A stretch of DNA of 64,000 bases from Salvia splendens (GCF_004379255.2 NC_056051.1:22841038-22905037); one strand, 5' to 3'. Shown: positions 46,530 to 59,148, numbered from the stretch's first letter. The notes: generated from the sequence alone by a model not told the origin. Program-made: numbers and translations.

Positions 46530-48498
46530 ATGATGCAGAGATGGTGCTGGAGGCTCCGCTCTTTGGCAGCCCTTGCTTCCTCTACCCACCTTCGCCCTCC
46601 CGCCGCTGCTCGTCTTCTCCACACTTCCCCCAGTTTATTCCACAAACCCCCAATCGCCACTCGTTCCCTAATTGCACCCTATTTTTCCTCCCACATCAGC
46701 GCCTCCACCTTTCCCTCTCCTATCACACACTCGCCTCTCTCTGTAAGTGTCGCATTTTAGCCCTCGCGCCTTTTTATTGTTTTATTATGTATGTGTTCGT
46801 TCCTGGTGGTGGAATGCAGCCTTTTTTGCTTGATGTTGGGTTATTTCCATATCAGAATTTGAAGATGTTTGCGCATTTTAGATGACATTGCTCCCCCACC
46901 CTCCACCATTTTAATTGAAATTTTAGGAGATGTTTATCGATATCAAATAATTAGGAACGTTAATTGCTATTTTCATTATCAGCCTAATGGTAGAATGTGA
47001 TGCATTTTTCTGTAAAGGTTGCTACTTTGTATTGGAATCTGTTCATATGTCGGGTCATCCAACTCGATTGAGTCCTGGGTCAGTGTAAACTGTTAATCTT
47101 AATTGTTGTTATCTAAATGAGATTTCACAAGTTTCCCCACACTTTTTCATCATACTCCCCTCCGTCTGTGGTCGTTTTGGTCTTGATTGTTGCATTTTCT
47201 CCATTTGTTTCTTGCTATCAAAATTGTACTACTTGTTGTCAATACCACTAAGATATATTCAACATATGTTTGCTGTGCTAGGAATTTGTTTATTCTCATC
47301 TTCTCATGTCTCATATTCATATGGTATATTTTTAGTTGATCCAAGTACGGCATATCACTGCCAAGCAGAGGAAGAGGAAGTTGAAGAGTAGGAAGCCAAT
47401 GACTCCAGTAGTTTCCAAAGTCAAAAAAGTCAAAATCAAAGGCTACTCGTATGTATATAATGCCTTCTATAGATGCACTATATTTCGTCAATTTTCTGGA
47501 GCAGGTCAAGAAACACTGATAATGTGATGGTTTTAATTATTAGGTCTTACAAAGGAAGATTTAGGCTTATGAATGATGGGCAGATCAGGCGATGGAAGGA
47601 GGGGAAGCGGCATAATGCATTCTCAAAGGTTTGCATACCAAGCATCTCTTAGATAATTAAATAAATAAGCGAAAATAAGAAACGAGTAGCTATTATGGAC
47701 AGCGATGTCGTCAAACATGTTCCTTGAGACGTCTTCCTATTTCAGTTTTTATTAGCTAAAGATGAAGTATTCTAGCCCTAATAGAGCCCTTGACCTGGTA
47801 AAATATCATATGATCACAGATCTTCTCAACGATGGAAGAGTTTTGGAAGTTTCTGTTGAGTTAATATCATTGGGTGTTAGACCTTTCACACTCTATGTAA
47901 AAGAAAGAAGTTAGTACATTGAGAATTGCAAGTTTTAGCTATAATTTCTTTAATTGTACTTCAATGTAAAAGTCTACTTTGGTGTATACAAATGTTAGCT
48001 ATACTTATTGCAAGGTTTAGCTATTATTATTACAAGTTTTCTTAAGTATGTACTGAACTTTCCATCTGCATCGATGAGGATCCCATCTAAAATATAAGAA
48101 CATTCTGGGGCTTATCATTTAAGAAGTAGCAGAAATCATGAGGTTTGTAGAACAGTGAGTATTCTTTGAAATAGTTTGTTTGTGTGCTTCACAAAATAGC
48201 CAACAATCAGACATATTTGGCAAATAATCTTTATAGCTGATCCAGTACTGTTCCATTTTATCTTCAATCTACTTGATTCACCTTTCCCTTTTCTGCCAAA
48301 ATCATTCTCCGACTCCGATTCCTCTACTGTAATGTTTCCACTGGCACTTTAAATAGATATACACCTTTACTAATATATATAATACAATTACTCTGCTTAC
48401 TATTGCAGTCTAAGAAGTCAAAACGACGATTGAGACAACCTGGTGTTGTTCCTGCGGCTTATGCAAAAGTAATGAAGAAGCTAAATTTCTGCGCTTGA
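46530..48498 (+). CDS. Ribosomal protein bL35, organellar (mitochondrial type)
   Basis: Four exons, 46530-46742, 47336-47448, 47544-47628, 48409-48498, all GT-AG and in frame, give 166 residues. The C-terminal half is the L35 domain: MTPVVSKVKKVKIKGYSSYK, FRLMNDGQIRRWKEGKRHNA, then FSKSKKSKRRLRQPGVV. It is very basic, as expected for a protein bound in rRNA of the large subunit. The N-terminal ~75 residues are rich in Arg, Ser and Ala and lack acidic residues (MMQRWCWRLRSLAALASSTH), a typical mitochondrial presequence. The start is the first of two adjacent ATGs. An AATAAA polyadenylation signal lies at 48880. It looks intact. Confidence 0.92.
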
Positions 48499-49275
48499 AG
48501 CAAAATTCGCTCTGCAGCAGCCTCATTGTTGCTAGGAGACTGCCCTTGTCATCAAAACATACTTCATCTCATGATTTGTAGATGCTTGTAAGTCAGCTTG
48601 TCATGACTCCTCTAACAGATTGATAGATTAGTCCAGATTTGCAGTTTTGCACTACTGGATAGAGGGATTTGCGTTTACTTATATTATGGAGCGCATACTG
48701 TGTTTGTTTGAATTGGTTGTCTTGATGGTTCAATCGTGCTTTCCTTAACAAGACAACTGCCCAAAAGGCTGAGATGTATAATGTGGGGTTGCAGTATATT
48801 TTGTGCTTGCAATATTAGCTACTTGCATGTGGAGCTTATTTTGATTGTATACCTTTCGCTGCTATTCTTATACAGGATCAATAAAGTTATTTGCTTTATG
48901 AAGTTTCAGATTACGATTTATTTCTTAGATTTTATTTTGTAGATAATTAAATCAGCCCCTTTTAAGTAAATGCATTCTTTGATTTAGGAAATTTCTTACA
49001 TTTAGTATCTCTTTATACCCAACACTTGCCTAAAAGAAAAGGGCTATTATATATCTCTAAATTAGTTGACAAAACAGCAATTCGTGGACTGGTTATCCTA
49101 AAAAGTTTCTTCTGATCCCTCACAATTTGGAGAAGCAACACAAGTTAACTTTACATGGCACGCCTCTTTTACAAAAGAATATGAAATAGATCCAAACTAG
49201 CCAAGTACATCAAAAAAGAGAAAATGAAGAAAGAAAAAGCAAACAACGAATAAATGAAAAGGGCAAAACAGCCTT
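48499..49275. other. 3' UTR of bL35 and convergent 3' flank of the next gene
   Basis: The first ~400 bases are probably 3' UTR up to the AATAAA at 48880-48885. The remainder is the tail-to-tail spacer with the minus-strand transporter gene. Nothing else seen. Confidence 0.6.
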
Positions 49276-51480
49276 TTAAACTTCAGCCTTTCCTTTAGCT
49301 AAAACCTCAGATAAAACAGTAGTCTTCGAATGATCAGCAACAAATTCAGGGGCAGGGGAGTTCTTCCCACTTTTGATGACGTGCCCGGCTGCTTTCGCTC
49401 CTTTGAAGCTGCTGATATTTCCGAATATCAGAATAACCATCCCTACAAGCCCTGCACAGAACGATGCTCCAAACGCTCTGCCAACATTTCCAGGTATGGA
49501 AGTTGCTACGGCAAATCCTGCACAAGCTCCCAGTGCTCGTGCCCATGAAAACCACACAGAAAATGCACCTTCTTTACCTGCAGGGGAACAATCCAACCAC
49601 AGAACCCTCCCGAAAGCATGCAGGAAACCTGTCAAAGTGTATCATTTTTCAGCATATAACACATTTGCATTATAGTAGGGACTCAAAAAAGATCGGTATG
49701 CACCTGTGGCGGATCCCTGTACAGCTGCGAAGAAAAACAGATTGCCTTTAGTCCACATGGCTCCTTTATAATAGAAACCAAACCCTGATGCCAAAGTAGA
49801 CAATATGAAGCCAAGAAGCTGCATCTTCTCAGCATCTAATTTCATGGCTAGCTGAAGTGGATGTACCAATGGAAGAGAAGCTATAGGAACCATGAAATAT
49901 GTTAGCCATAGAAACAATATGTTCTTTGTTTGGAAGCAACTGTATCCCATGGCATGAAGCAATGCTGCTCCGAAAATGCACATTGACATAAAAGATGATA
50001 GGAAAACCCCTGCAAGGCTCCCTGCAGCATGCGGGTATCTGAAGATGGACAACACGTGTGTTATGGGCGCAGAATGTGATGGTGCGTCGTTGTAAGTTGT
50101 CGTGGCTCTGTCCGTGCTGAAAATGTGGAGCAATCCTAGACCCCAAACAAGGCCACTGAATATGGATACAACCCACATTGCGGTGAAGTGGTCCTTGTGG
50201 CTGAACATGTGGTATGTGAACGAAGACATGATTGCAGCTCCCAAGCAGCCAGCTGCTGTTGAGTAGAGGGACAGACGGCTGGTGAAGGATCTTCTGTTTG
50301 CAAACTGTTGCTGCGGTATGACCGAGCCTGTGAATCCGCGGATCATTAGGCCAAGATGGCGGGCATGAGCTGCACCAACAATGGTGTTTGCTGCCACGAT
50401 GATGGCAATGTATGGTGGAAAGATCCACGACTTCTTGAAAAAGCCAGCTGGGAGGCAGAAGATGGCTCCGATTATGGTGGCCGCACCAGCTATAAGCTGC
50501 TGATAGTGGCTATAATCAAGGAGGATCGAAACAATGCCCAATACAGGCGCTGAGAGAATTAGCCCCATGAACCAAGAGATCGAAGTCCATTCCAGCGGGG
50601 ATACATTCTTCCCACCCAGTTTAATTGCCCTGTGCACCAGTTCTTCATATCTGCGATTATCAAACAAATACTTCAAACAAATACTTCAATAGTTAATAAC
50701 TTCAGAAATTGCTTCCAAATGTTTGAAAACAGTTCATAACTAATTGCCTATGGCTTTTTGCAGTTTGCTTTAATTTAACTAATCTACGTACCTTGAAGCA
50801 ATGAACAGATCTAAAACGGTTCAAATCCTTGAGAACATTTTTTACAACTTTAACTCCAAAAATCCAGCCTAAGCTGCCTACACGGCCACATTAGGTTGTT
50901 TTTCTTCAAAAAAACATTCCATTCTCAGGTGATTTTTGTGTTCCTCGCTCACATTCATGCTGTATTTTGAATTTACGACGGTAAAAATGCTCAAAAAATA
51001 GTAAAACAACTAGAAACGAAGAAAAATCTACAAAATCAACAAATTGCATGGTGTAGCAGCTAAAGCATGACAGGGGGGGGGGATGAGTAGTTTGAGGAGA
51101 AAGTAAAAGAAAATTAGGGCTAGGGTTTTGTAAGTTGACAAGTCTGGGAAGAAGATAAGTATGTAGAGAAGTTACAGTAGCATTTCAGTGTGCTTGCAGG
51201 TGACATTCTGGTAGCTCCTCTCCCAGCCCTGCGGCGGCGGGGGCGGATCCGAGACGGTCTGGCTGATAATGAGCGGGAAGACGATGGGGATGAGGACGGT
51301 GTGGACGAAGTAGGAGCAGAGTCCGTACATGTACCAGCCGAGAACTTCAGGTTTGGAGGGTTTCTCCTCGACTCCTGCTCCGCCGCCGGCCTTGTACATG
51401 TCCTGCGCGGCCACATTGTGAGAGTCTGGGGTGGTAGTAGCCATAGCTGCTTCCTTTTGGTGCGAGCTGATTTCTGCCAT
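49276..51480 (-). CDS. Multi-pass membrane protein, MFS / Atg22-like
   Basis: Three exons, 51480-51176, 50650-49704, 49628-49276, join in frame to 534 residues. After a hydrophilic, Ala/Gly-rich N-terminus comes KPEVLGWYMYGLCSYFVHTV and then some twelve hydrophobic segments (e.g. WFMGLILSAPVLGIVSILLD, LIAGAATIIGAIFCLPAGFF, LAGVFLSSFMSMCIFGAALL, GNLFFFAAVQGSATGAYRSF, WARALGACAGFAVATSIPG). The N-terminal GWYxYG motif and the overall plan recall Atg22/UMF1-type major facilitators, which export amino acids from vacuoles in fungi. The residues around segments 8-12 also suit generic MFS. The C-terminal tail is short and Lys-rich. Substrate and membrane are unknown. All introns are GT-AG and no defect is visible. 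Confidence 0.82.
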
Positions 51481-51699
51481 TGGTCGTGTGGATAGATGGA
51501 TAGATATATAGCGCAGCAGGAGGTGGTGACTGGTGTGGGTTGAATTTGTGGAGTGTGGCAGTAGCAATAAGAGTGGAGGGGCAGGGGCAGAGGTGTGGAG
51601 AAATTTGCAGGGAGTGATAGCTATGTAGCTAGCGTAACAGCTGGTGTTGGGGTGTTTTCGAGGGTTTATGATTTGAATTGGTTTGAGTAGGTAACGGCA

Positions 51700-52290
51700 C
51701 ATAATCCTATCTTTTGTGCTGTTATTTTTATGTTTGGTTTATTCCATACTACGATCATAGCTGCTATACCACGATATAATATAAGGTGACAGAAAAATGT
51801 CACTTTCAATTTCTACATAACGGCACATACATAATCTTAACTTTTGTTTATCAATGTTTATGTTTCGTTTATTTCATGCTATGATAGCTGCAATCTTTAC
51901 AGGGTATACTCCCTTATCCCTTCATCTCATATAAATCAAATTAATGAATTTGGATTATGATGTTTTAGTGAATAAATTAGGATAGAGCGGGAAAGAAAGA
52001 AGTACTAAAATAAAGTAAATACTAGTATAAAATAGAATAGGAAAGATCAAAAGATACTCCATAAAGAGATATTATTTCCAAAATAAGCAATATCACATTC
52101 TAAAATTGAATAAGCATCACTTTTTGGCTAGGCGAAGTGAGTATAATACTCCATATCAAAGACCGAAAAAAATAAAACAAAGAAATGAAGTAATAAAAAT
52201 ATGAGAAATAATAAAGTGTAAAGAAATAAAAATATGATAGATAATAGAAGTGTTGTTAAAAAGTACTGACACGGTATGATGGAGAAAAAA
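51700..52290. other. Upstream region of the transporter gene
   Basis: AT-rich promoter side of the minus-strand gene. A pair of similar segments around 51715 and 51835 (TTTATGTTT.GTTTATT..ATGCTA type) suggests a small duplication. No gene. Confidence 0.45.
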
Positions 52291-52293
52291 ATA

Positions 52294-52549
52294 CCTCATG
52301 TCCTATAAAAATATGTTCACTTATTATTTTCATCCATCCCATAACAATATGTGCATTCCATTTTAGAAAATTATATTATCAATTTAATAATATAGGTTTC
52401 ACTATCCACTAACTCTACTTTAACTATCATTCTCCGCGTCTCTCTTACTTTACCATACCATTATCCTCTCTCTATCTCTCTTACTTTACCAATTTTATCT
52501 TAATTCTCGTGTCATATCTATTGCTCATATTTTTATAGGACGAATGGAG
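52294..52549. mobile_element. Stowaway-like MITE, 256 bp
   Basis: TA on both sides. Ends CTCATGTCCTATAAAAATAT and inverse CTCCATTCGTCCTATAAAAA. AT-rich, non-coding. Confidence 0.75.
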
Positions 52550-52599
52550 TATATGCCTATTTATAGACTGAAAGCTATGGATTCAACTGTAAAGGTTAA

Positions 52600-53069
52600 G
52601 AGTGTCCACCAAAGTTGGCCCGGCCACCAAATGTGGCTCTCCTGGCTCTCCACAATGGTAAATAACAAGGGCCACGAAATGTGGCCCGCTCCAAAATAAA
52701 AATTAATTTGTTTGCTTTTTTAATGATATTTTATAATTTAACTACAATAAATTTTATTAGACTATAATATATGATATTTATAATTTTAATTAAAATAAAA
52801 TAATTTGGATAGTAAATAAATGGTGTCGTTCATCGTCGGAATCCATATTTCAGAAGTTGAATTAAAATAGATTGGAAAGATTGGAAAGAGTGGTGTTTGA
52901 ATTGGGGTAGAAAAATGGAGGAAAATGGTGTGTATTTATAAAAAAGAAGAAGAAAAAAAAATTTCGGTGGCTGGGCCACGAAATGCGGCCCGCTGCAGTG
53001 GTGGGCCGCGGAACACACGGCTGAGCGCGTGAAGGCTGCGGCCGCGGCTCCCTCTCGGCTCTCGGCTCT
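52600..53069 (-). mobile_element. PIF/Harbinger-like deletion derivative
   Basis: Left end GAGTGTCCACC after TTAA, right end with GAGCCGAGAGCCGAG before TTAA. Subterminal GGGCCACGAAATGTGGCCC-type palindromes lie on both sides. On the minus strand a leader with TATAAATA (52940s) precedes a start MDSDDERHH that is cut off after a few codons, like the N-terminus of PIF ORFs. Terminal repeats are imperfect, so limits are approximate. Confidence 0.55.
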
Positions 53070-53233
53070 TAAATTTAGCAATCAAGATCACGGAGTGTAT
53101 TTCTATTTGAATTCTAAGTACTTTTTAATTTCATCAGTTCAAAGAAGGTGAATTCCTATAAAAATAGAATAAATAAATCAAAGGATGGAGTAAAAGAAAT
53201 ACTACTGTATTTGACATTAGTGATGTGGGGTAA

Positions 53234-54086
53234 GGCCATCCACAACGCTGTTCCTATACCGTTCTTATACCGTTCCTTAAACTACTATTTGATGGCCCCA
53301 CTGTACTTTTTTACTCCATTCCTTTACTAAGGAACGGAACCTGCAACCCTCCGTTCCTTAACCGTTTTTTTTTATTTCCAACTAAATTCAATTAAAAAAA
53401 CACACTTTATTAAAAAACAAACACACTTTATTAAAAAACAAACACACTTTATTAAAAAACACACAACATTAAAAAAAATTACAACTTAAACTTAAAAAAA
53501 TAAAAAGCACACAATTAAAAATTACACACTTCGGCCTCCCGTCGTCGATCTTCTTCAAGTGATTGTTGCAATATTTGACGCATTTGTTCAAAAGGATCCA
53601 TTAGTTTGATTAAATTTGGGAGAAGGAAAGCAGAGTTGATTTGAGATGAAAATTGGGGTGGAAATAGAGAGGAATAGATGTGTGTTTGTGATTGAAATGA
53701 GTATGAAATAGGAGTATTTATAGAGTAAATAAATAAATAAAAAAAAAATACAAAACGGATATAAAAAACGGTCACATTACCGTTGCAAAATTTTTTTTAA
53801 TATTAAATTCGAATTTTTTTAAAAAAAATTGAATTATTGCGTCACCGGGACGAAGCCTACTCGCGGGGCAGCGAGTGGGTTTCACGCGTCGAATGGGAGG
53901 CCGCCACGTCGCCTCGGCGCGTGGCGGAACGTTTCGTTCCGCGTTCCTCCGGAACGGAACGCGACAGGGCATAGGAACGGCATGGGCACGGAATGGCGAC
54001 GGAACGGAGCCTGCAACGCGTGCCGCAGCGGAACCGTTCCGCCGGAACGGCATAGGAACCGCAACGGCACAGCGTTGCGGGTGCCC
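53234..54086 (-). mobile_element. PIF/Harbinger deletion derivative, 853 bp
   Basis: TAA at 53231-53233 and 54087-54089. Left end GGCCATCCACAACGCTGTTCC, inverse right end GGGCACCCGCAACGCTGTGCC. Subterminal GGAACGG/CCGTTCC repeats crowd both ends. On the minus strand a leader with TATAAATA precedes an ORF start MDPFEQMRQILQQSLEEDRR (53600-53515) that stops after about 28 codons. It keeps the promoter and start of a transposase-type gene but has lost the rest. Confidence 0.85.
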
Positions 54087-54740
54087 TAAAGTAAAAGCAA
54101 GCATTACTTTACCAATAGTTCCATGATTTGTGCCGTTAGAGGTTGTTAACTTTTGGACAATATTGTTGGAGTGAAATTATAACCAATTTCATCATTGGGA
54201 AACATATGATATGATTGTTGAAAAATGGATTTACTTTTTATTTTATGTGACTGTGACTTAATTTGATGGATATCTTGATCTGGGCATTTGTTGACCACAG
54301 TTGTGGTACAGTCGAACACATTATTCTGAATGGCCAGAACCGATTTAAAAAAGACCATGACCCATTTTATTTCTAATAAAAATTGAAAAATAAATATAAA
54401 CTCTAATTTGATCGGTGAACCCTAATTAATCATTTAAAGTTATACTAAGACATAGTAAAATAATTTTGAATTTTTTTTACTATCATGAGTCTCTCAATAA
54501 ATCTATATCTGTATCAACAGCCTATAAACCATGCATGATGTGAAACTATATTTAAGCAACTCAAGTTTCATTTTAGAGGCAAATTAGGGATTAGGAATTC
54601 AATTTTTAAAAAAATGCCCCATATTGAATGGTACAGAATGTTGGTAACTGAAATTTAATTTGGACATTACAAAAGGAATAATACTGTAATATTTGGATGA
54701 AGAACAAAATACACCAAAAAATGGACAATTATTCTTGGTT
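54087..54740. other. Intergenic, 3' flank of the receptor kinase
   Basis: AT-rich. The part next to 54740 should be the 3' UTR of the minus-strand kinase gene. No other gene seen. Confidence 0.5.
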
Positions 54741-57165
54741 CTATCTTCCTTGCATCTGAGAAAGTGTGACTTGATTTTCTGATGACTGCTGCGGTGTAGC
54801 TTTGTCAGTTTGTTGAAACACACTATTTCTTGTGATGAATGATGGATTTTTGGGCATTGGCAGGGTTGCTGTCTCATTTTTGAGCATGGATAAAACATCT
54901 TCAATGGTTGGTCGATCCACTGCATGATTTTCAACACACAGAAGCCCAATGTGAATGCATTTCTGCAGCTGCTCTAACACACATGACTCCTCCCTCAACA
55001 TCGGATCCATGAGTTCGAGTGCACTATCTTTTCTCCACAGCTCCCATGCCTGCAATTAAACACGTTCGTTTCCAAGAGTTCGACACAAATTGATGAGAGG
55101 TAATGAAATCATACGAAACTCACGTATTCCACGATGCTCAAAGGGCCTTCAATCTCATGGAAGCTTCCGTTTCTCCTACCGCTCACAATCTCTAGTACTA
55201 AAACTCCATAGCTATACACGTCGGATTTGACTGAGAATATGCCTTGCATTGCATACTCAGGGGCCATGTAACCACTGCGACACATTACACTGATTTTGTT
55301 AGTTCGGAATAATTATGCATCAAGGTGTGTAGGAGTTAATCATATACTGTGACTTACTAAGTCCCAACGCGTCTGTTTGTGTTGACTTCACTAGCGGCTT
55401 CTTTGAAGATTCTTGCAAGGCCGAAATCAGAGATCTTGGGAGTCATGTTTTGATCAAGTAGTATGTTGTTTGGTTTCATGTCTCGATGGATGATTTTGAG
55501 GCGGGAGTGCTTATGAAGATAAAGAAGCCCTTGAGCAGTCCCCTCGATGATGTTGAACCGTTTCTCCCAATCTAACTGCTCCCTCCCGGATGGACCTGTG
55601 TTTGTGCAAATTTGTATTCACTAAACTAACCTTGTCTATTTGATGAATGAAATGTGGATGAGGAGACTTACCGAAGAGAAAGCAATCCAAACTTTTGTTA
55701 GGCATGTAGTCATATATAATCATTTTGTCATCTTTGTGAATGCAAAATCCTACAAGCTTGACAAGGTTGACATGCTGCAGCTCAGAGATGAGTATGAGCT
55801 CATTTTTGAACTCAAGCAAGCCTTGTCCCGACTTTCGCGAAAGAAGCTTCACTGCTATGTCTTGGCCTTCTCCTGTTCTACCCTGTACATTAGTAGTAAT
55901 GTTTATGGAGTACTACTGGATGTTTCACAAAGTAGACAAGAATTGGTGCATTAAAATGTGAATGATCTGACCTTATAAACAGGGCCAAAACCACCCTCTC
56001 CCAGTTTGTTGTTGGAGGAGAAGTTGTCTGTGGCAGAGATGACGGATGAGTAAGTGAAAAGCTTAAGTTGGTGACCATTGTTATCGAGCTCGTAACTTCC
56101 TGTGTATCCCTCCATTGTCAGGAGTTCATGTAATTCTTCCTCCCTTTTCACTGATGATCATCCATCCAAATATAGGATGAGAATTGAGATTACTGAGTTC
56201 GAGGTAATGAAAGAAAGAAATACAAACATGTCATGCTCACCCTTACGATTTCGCATGATCAAAACAACAACTGCCAACATAAGCAGTACAACTGCACTTA
56301 CTACACCCAGGATTATTCCTATATACGATTTCGCTTTTGCTGTCACAAAAATTTCAAGTTAGCTCATTCAGGATTAAGTAACTGGTTTATATCGATTGGT
56401 TCTCTTGATAACGTTGTTAAAAGGAGAACTCTGAGAGTTGAAAATCATATCAACTGACTAATGTAGTAACTAATATTCATGTGTCAGCGAACTGATATGT
56501 TTTATGATGTCAACTGATCATTTCATGTGAGAATATATTATCAAACATACCTTTTGGTGGAGATTGAAGAACATATATCTTCTCATCGGAACCTGCACTA
56601 TTCTGCACCCACTCCAAATCTCTACCAATCCAATAGCTGCACCCTGAGTCTCGTCCTATATAATTCGCATAGCCCGCGCATTCACAATCACTCCATTTCC
56701 AGCAGGCATCCCTGCAGTCACTCAGACTAAGGCTTGCATTGCTGTCAGATGTTCGTTCCACTGGTGTCGTGTTGGCATGCGTAAAGTATCCCGACCTCAG
56801 ATCAACCAACTGACGCCGTTTCAAGCACTTTGGCTGCTCCCACAACTCACACCCTTTGTCGTATAAATCATCACCAGAGTTGTAACCATAGCAAACGCTG
56901 GCCATAACCAGGGTGATACCCCTGTCATCGATGGTCGTTATGTTCCCCGCCTCGTCCAGCAGCCACCCTGAAGTAACCTTCCGGCTGTCCACCGTCCGCC
57001 CTTCAACTTGGATCACTGTATACATGAAGTAGTCTCCTTGGCTTGTTAAGTTATAGTTGAAGTTGTCAGGATCAGGGCTGATATAGAAATTCTCAAAATT
57101 CTTAACATTCCCCAAATCGTCGTCGTGATAATCCACGAGGCGTCCGCTCCTCCAGTACTTGTATA
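54741..57165 (-). pseudogene. G-type lectin S-receptor-like kinase, 5'-truncated copy 1
   Basis: Exons on the minus strand: ~57165-56552, 56346-56240, 56152-55972, 55882-55672, 55595-55358, 55274-55124, 55049-54741, with GT-AG introns. Order: S-locus glycoprotein region (SGRLVDYHDDDLGNVKNFEN, TSGWLLDEAGNI, CELWEQPKC), PAN domain with its Cys pattern (LSDCRDACWKWSDCECAGYA), TM helix (YIGIILGVVSAVVLLMLAVV), kinase with [69 protein letters not shown]. Kinase residues (VAVK Lys, HRD, DFG, APE) are intact. The B-lectin domain and signal peptide are missing: homology stops at YWRSG (57165) and unrelated AT-rich DNA follows. The family senses apoplastic ligands at the plasma membrane. Probably a pseudogene unless re-promoted. 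Confidence 0.88.
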
Positions 57166-57744
57166 TCGGATTATATATAATTAATATTAAGCGACTAAAA
57201 AAAGAAACAAAAATACGTAGTCTATTTTTCAAACACACTTCGTATGGTTGGAAATTATAAGAAGGATACGTTAAAACCGGATAACCGACTCATCCTACTG
57301 GCGTAAAAAGAAATGATGAATAACAATAGTAAATATACGAGTAATATTAGTACTTAATGTATAGCATATTAGCATGTATACTAAATATCAGCTGATGTAC
57401 ATCTCTGCAAATTTTGTTATTGTGCCACGTAAACTATAGATAAATACTCCAAATAAATTTATGTTATATGCATCAATTTATGTTTGAATTTTACTCATAA
57501 ATCATAATGCATAAATATATATTGACTATTGCCACGTTGATTGTTGCAATACAGTACTATCATTTATTACTATGTTATTTTTTTAACTTAAAGCAAGTAT
57601 ATAAATGTTTGAATTTTACTCATAAATCATAATGCATAAATATATATTGACTATTGCCACGTTGATTGTTGCAATACAGTACTATCATTTATTACTATGT
57701 TATTTTTTTAACTTAAAGCAAGTATTGTTATATAGTCCTGTTAG
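57166..57744. repeat. AT-rich spacer with a perfect 120-bp tandem duplication
   Basis: 57481-57600 and 57606-57725 are identical 120-bp segments (both start TGTTTGAATTTTACTCATAA and end ACTTAAAGCAAGTAT) separated by ATAAA. Perfect identity in non-coding DNA implies a very recent duplication (or an assembly artefact). No gene. Confidence 0.9.
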
Positions 57745-58197
57745 ATTGAGATTTTTTAGCTTAATTGAGAATTGAGATACATTTTCAGCCACTCATTTAC
57801 AACATTTTCAAAATGTCAACTGCAAGTAGATTATGTCAACTCGGGATATTATTGTCAATAGCCTGCACATCAAATGTCAACAACTTATAGTTGACATTAT
57901 ATGTGTATGGCTGACCTGAATTGTATATGTAGTTAACATTATATTTGTGTAGTTGGCATGAATTATATATGTAGTTGACATTATATTTGTGTAGTTGACA
58001 TGAATTGTATATATAGTGGGAAAAAATTTTTAAAAAATTATTTATTAAATAAAATGTACCATGAAATTATCATTATGCCCTTTCATAATTAATTAATCTA
58101 AAAATATTTTTCATGTGACAAATTCTGACCACTCATTTAACAAAAATGAGTGGTTGATAAATCATACCAATTCTCAATTAGGCTAAAAAATCTCAAT
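57745..58197. mobile_element. Short TIR element, 453 bp
   Basis: ATTGAGATTTTTTAGCTTAA at the left is matched inversely by ATTGAGATTTTTTAGCCTAA at the right, continuing to GAGAATTG and the inverted CCACTCATTT block. Near 57894-58018 a ~40-bp unit containing GTAGTTGACATTATATTTGT is repeated about three times. Non-coding. No target duplication could be read. Confidence 0.75.
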
Positions 58198-58748
58198 GAA
58201 TCACAAACCATATTCTTATATTCCATAAGATTTGTTAATAACGGACAATTGTGCATTACACATATACTCTTCTCTAAGTCATTTTAATTGACTTAATTTC
58301 TTTACCACAGTAGTAGAATTCATTGATCCGGTTTGGTTAAAATAGATATACTACGTTATTAATAAAATTTATTCAATTTTTCCTATATATGTATTTCTAA
58401 GTCTCAACATAATGTATGTTGCTAAGAGCATCTCCTATGGCGCCCCTCCGGTAGGACGTCCGGTCGGACACCGGGAAGGGCGACGGGACGTCCGCCGTTG
58501 GGAGGTCGGAGGTCGGATACGGACGTCCCGTGAGGACGTCGGGTGTCCTCGGACGTCCCCGGGAAGGGCGGGTGGACGGGCGCCACTGTGGCGAAGGTCG
58601 GACGTCCCGGTCGGACGTCCGATATTTGATTTTTTTTTTTTTTTTTTTTTTAAATTCTATATATACGGCTCGTTGAACTTCTTTTCATTTGCACCACTTG
58701 TGTTAACAAGTTTCTCTCTTCTTTTACTACAAATTTCATTTCTACTTA

Positions 58749-59132
58749 ATGGAGAACGATAGGAACTCCCCGGCCACGAGCGAGTCGCAGACTCCGGCGT
58801 TTCCCATAGATCTGGAGGGAAACGTTAGCGGAAGTGCGTCAACGGTTCCGGGAATGTCGGGGATGGGTGGGATGGGTGGAATGGGTGGAATGGGTGGAAT
58901 GGGTGGGATGATGTCCCCTTATATGTACAATTGGATGGGTGGTATGGGGGGTATGACCCCAAATATGATGATGCCGGGTATGAGGATGGGGGGCATGACC
59001 CCAAATATGATGGGTATGGGTGGGATGATGCCGGGGATGATGCCGGGGATGATGCCCGGGATGATGCAGGGGATGATGCCGGGGATGATGCCCGGGATGA
59101 TGCCTGGGGGAGGGGGGTGGCAGGGGTCATGA
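58749..59132 (+). CDS. Met/Gly-repeat ORF, probably the displaced N-terminus of the Myb-like protein
   Basis: 127 residues starting MENDRNSPATSESQTP, then about 75 residues of MGGMGG and MMPGMMPG repeats encoded by a tandem GGGATGATGCC-type DNA repeat. It ends in TGA (59130-59132) just after a G-rich tract. The Myb-like ORF begins 16 bases later in another frame. In related PIF Myb-like proteins a low-complexity N-terminus precedes the ETQF motif, so an indel in the repeat probably split one gene. A short intron is an alternative. Confidence 0.6.
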   Translation: MENDRNSPATSESQTPAFPIDLEGNVSGSASTVPGMSGMGGMGGMGGMGGMGGMMSPYMYNWMGGMGGMTPNMMMPGMRMGGMTPNMMGMGGMMPGMMPGMMPGMMQGMMPGMMPGMMPGGGGWQGS

Positions 59133-59148
59133 ACCAGTAGCGGACGAT

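Noticed and set aside
53829..54126. Overlapping Arg-rich ORFs in the GC-rich end of the 853-bp PIF derivative
   Set aside because: They are produced by the repeated GGAACGG/CCGTTCC motifs and lack any conserved domain.
58825..59130. Minus-strand Ser/Pro-rich ORF opposite the Met-Gly repeat
   Set aside because: It is the mirror of the low-complexity repeat on the plus strand and has no independent support.
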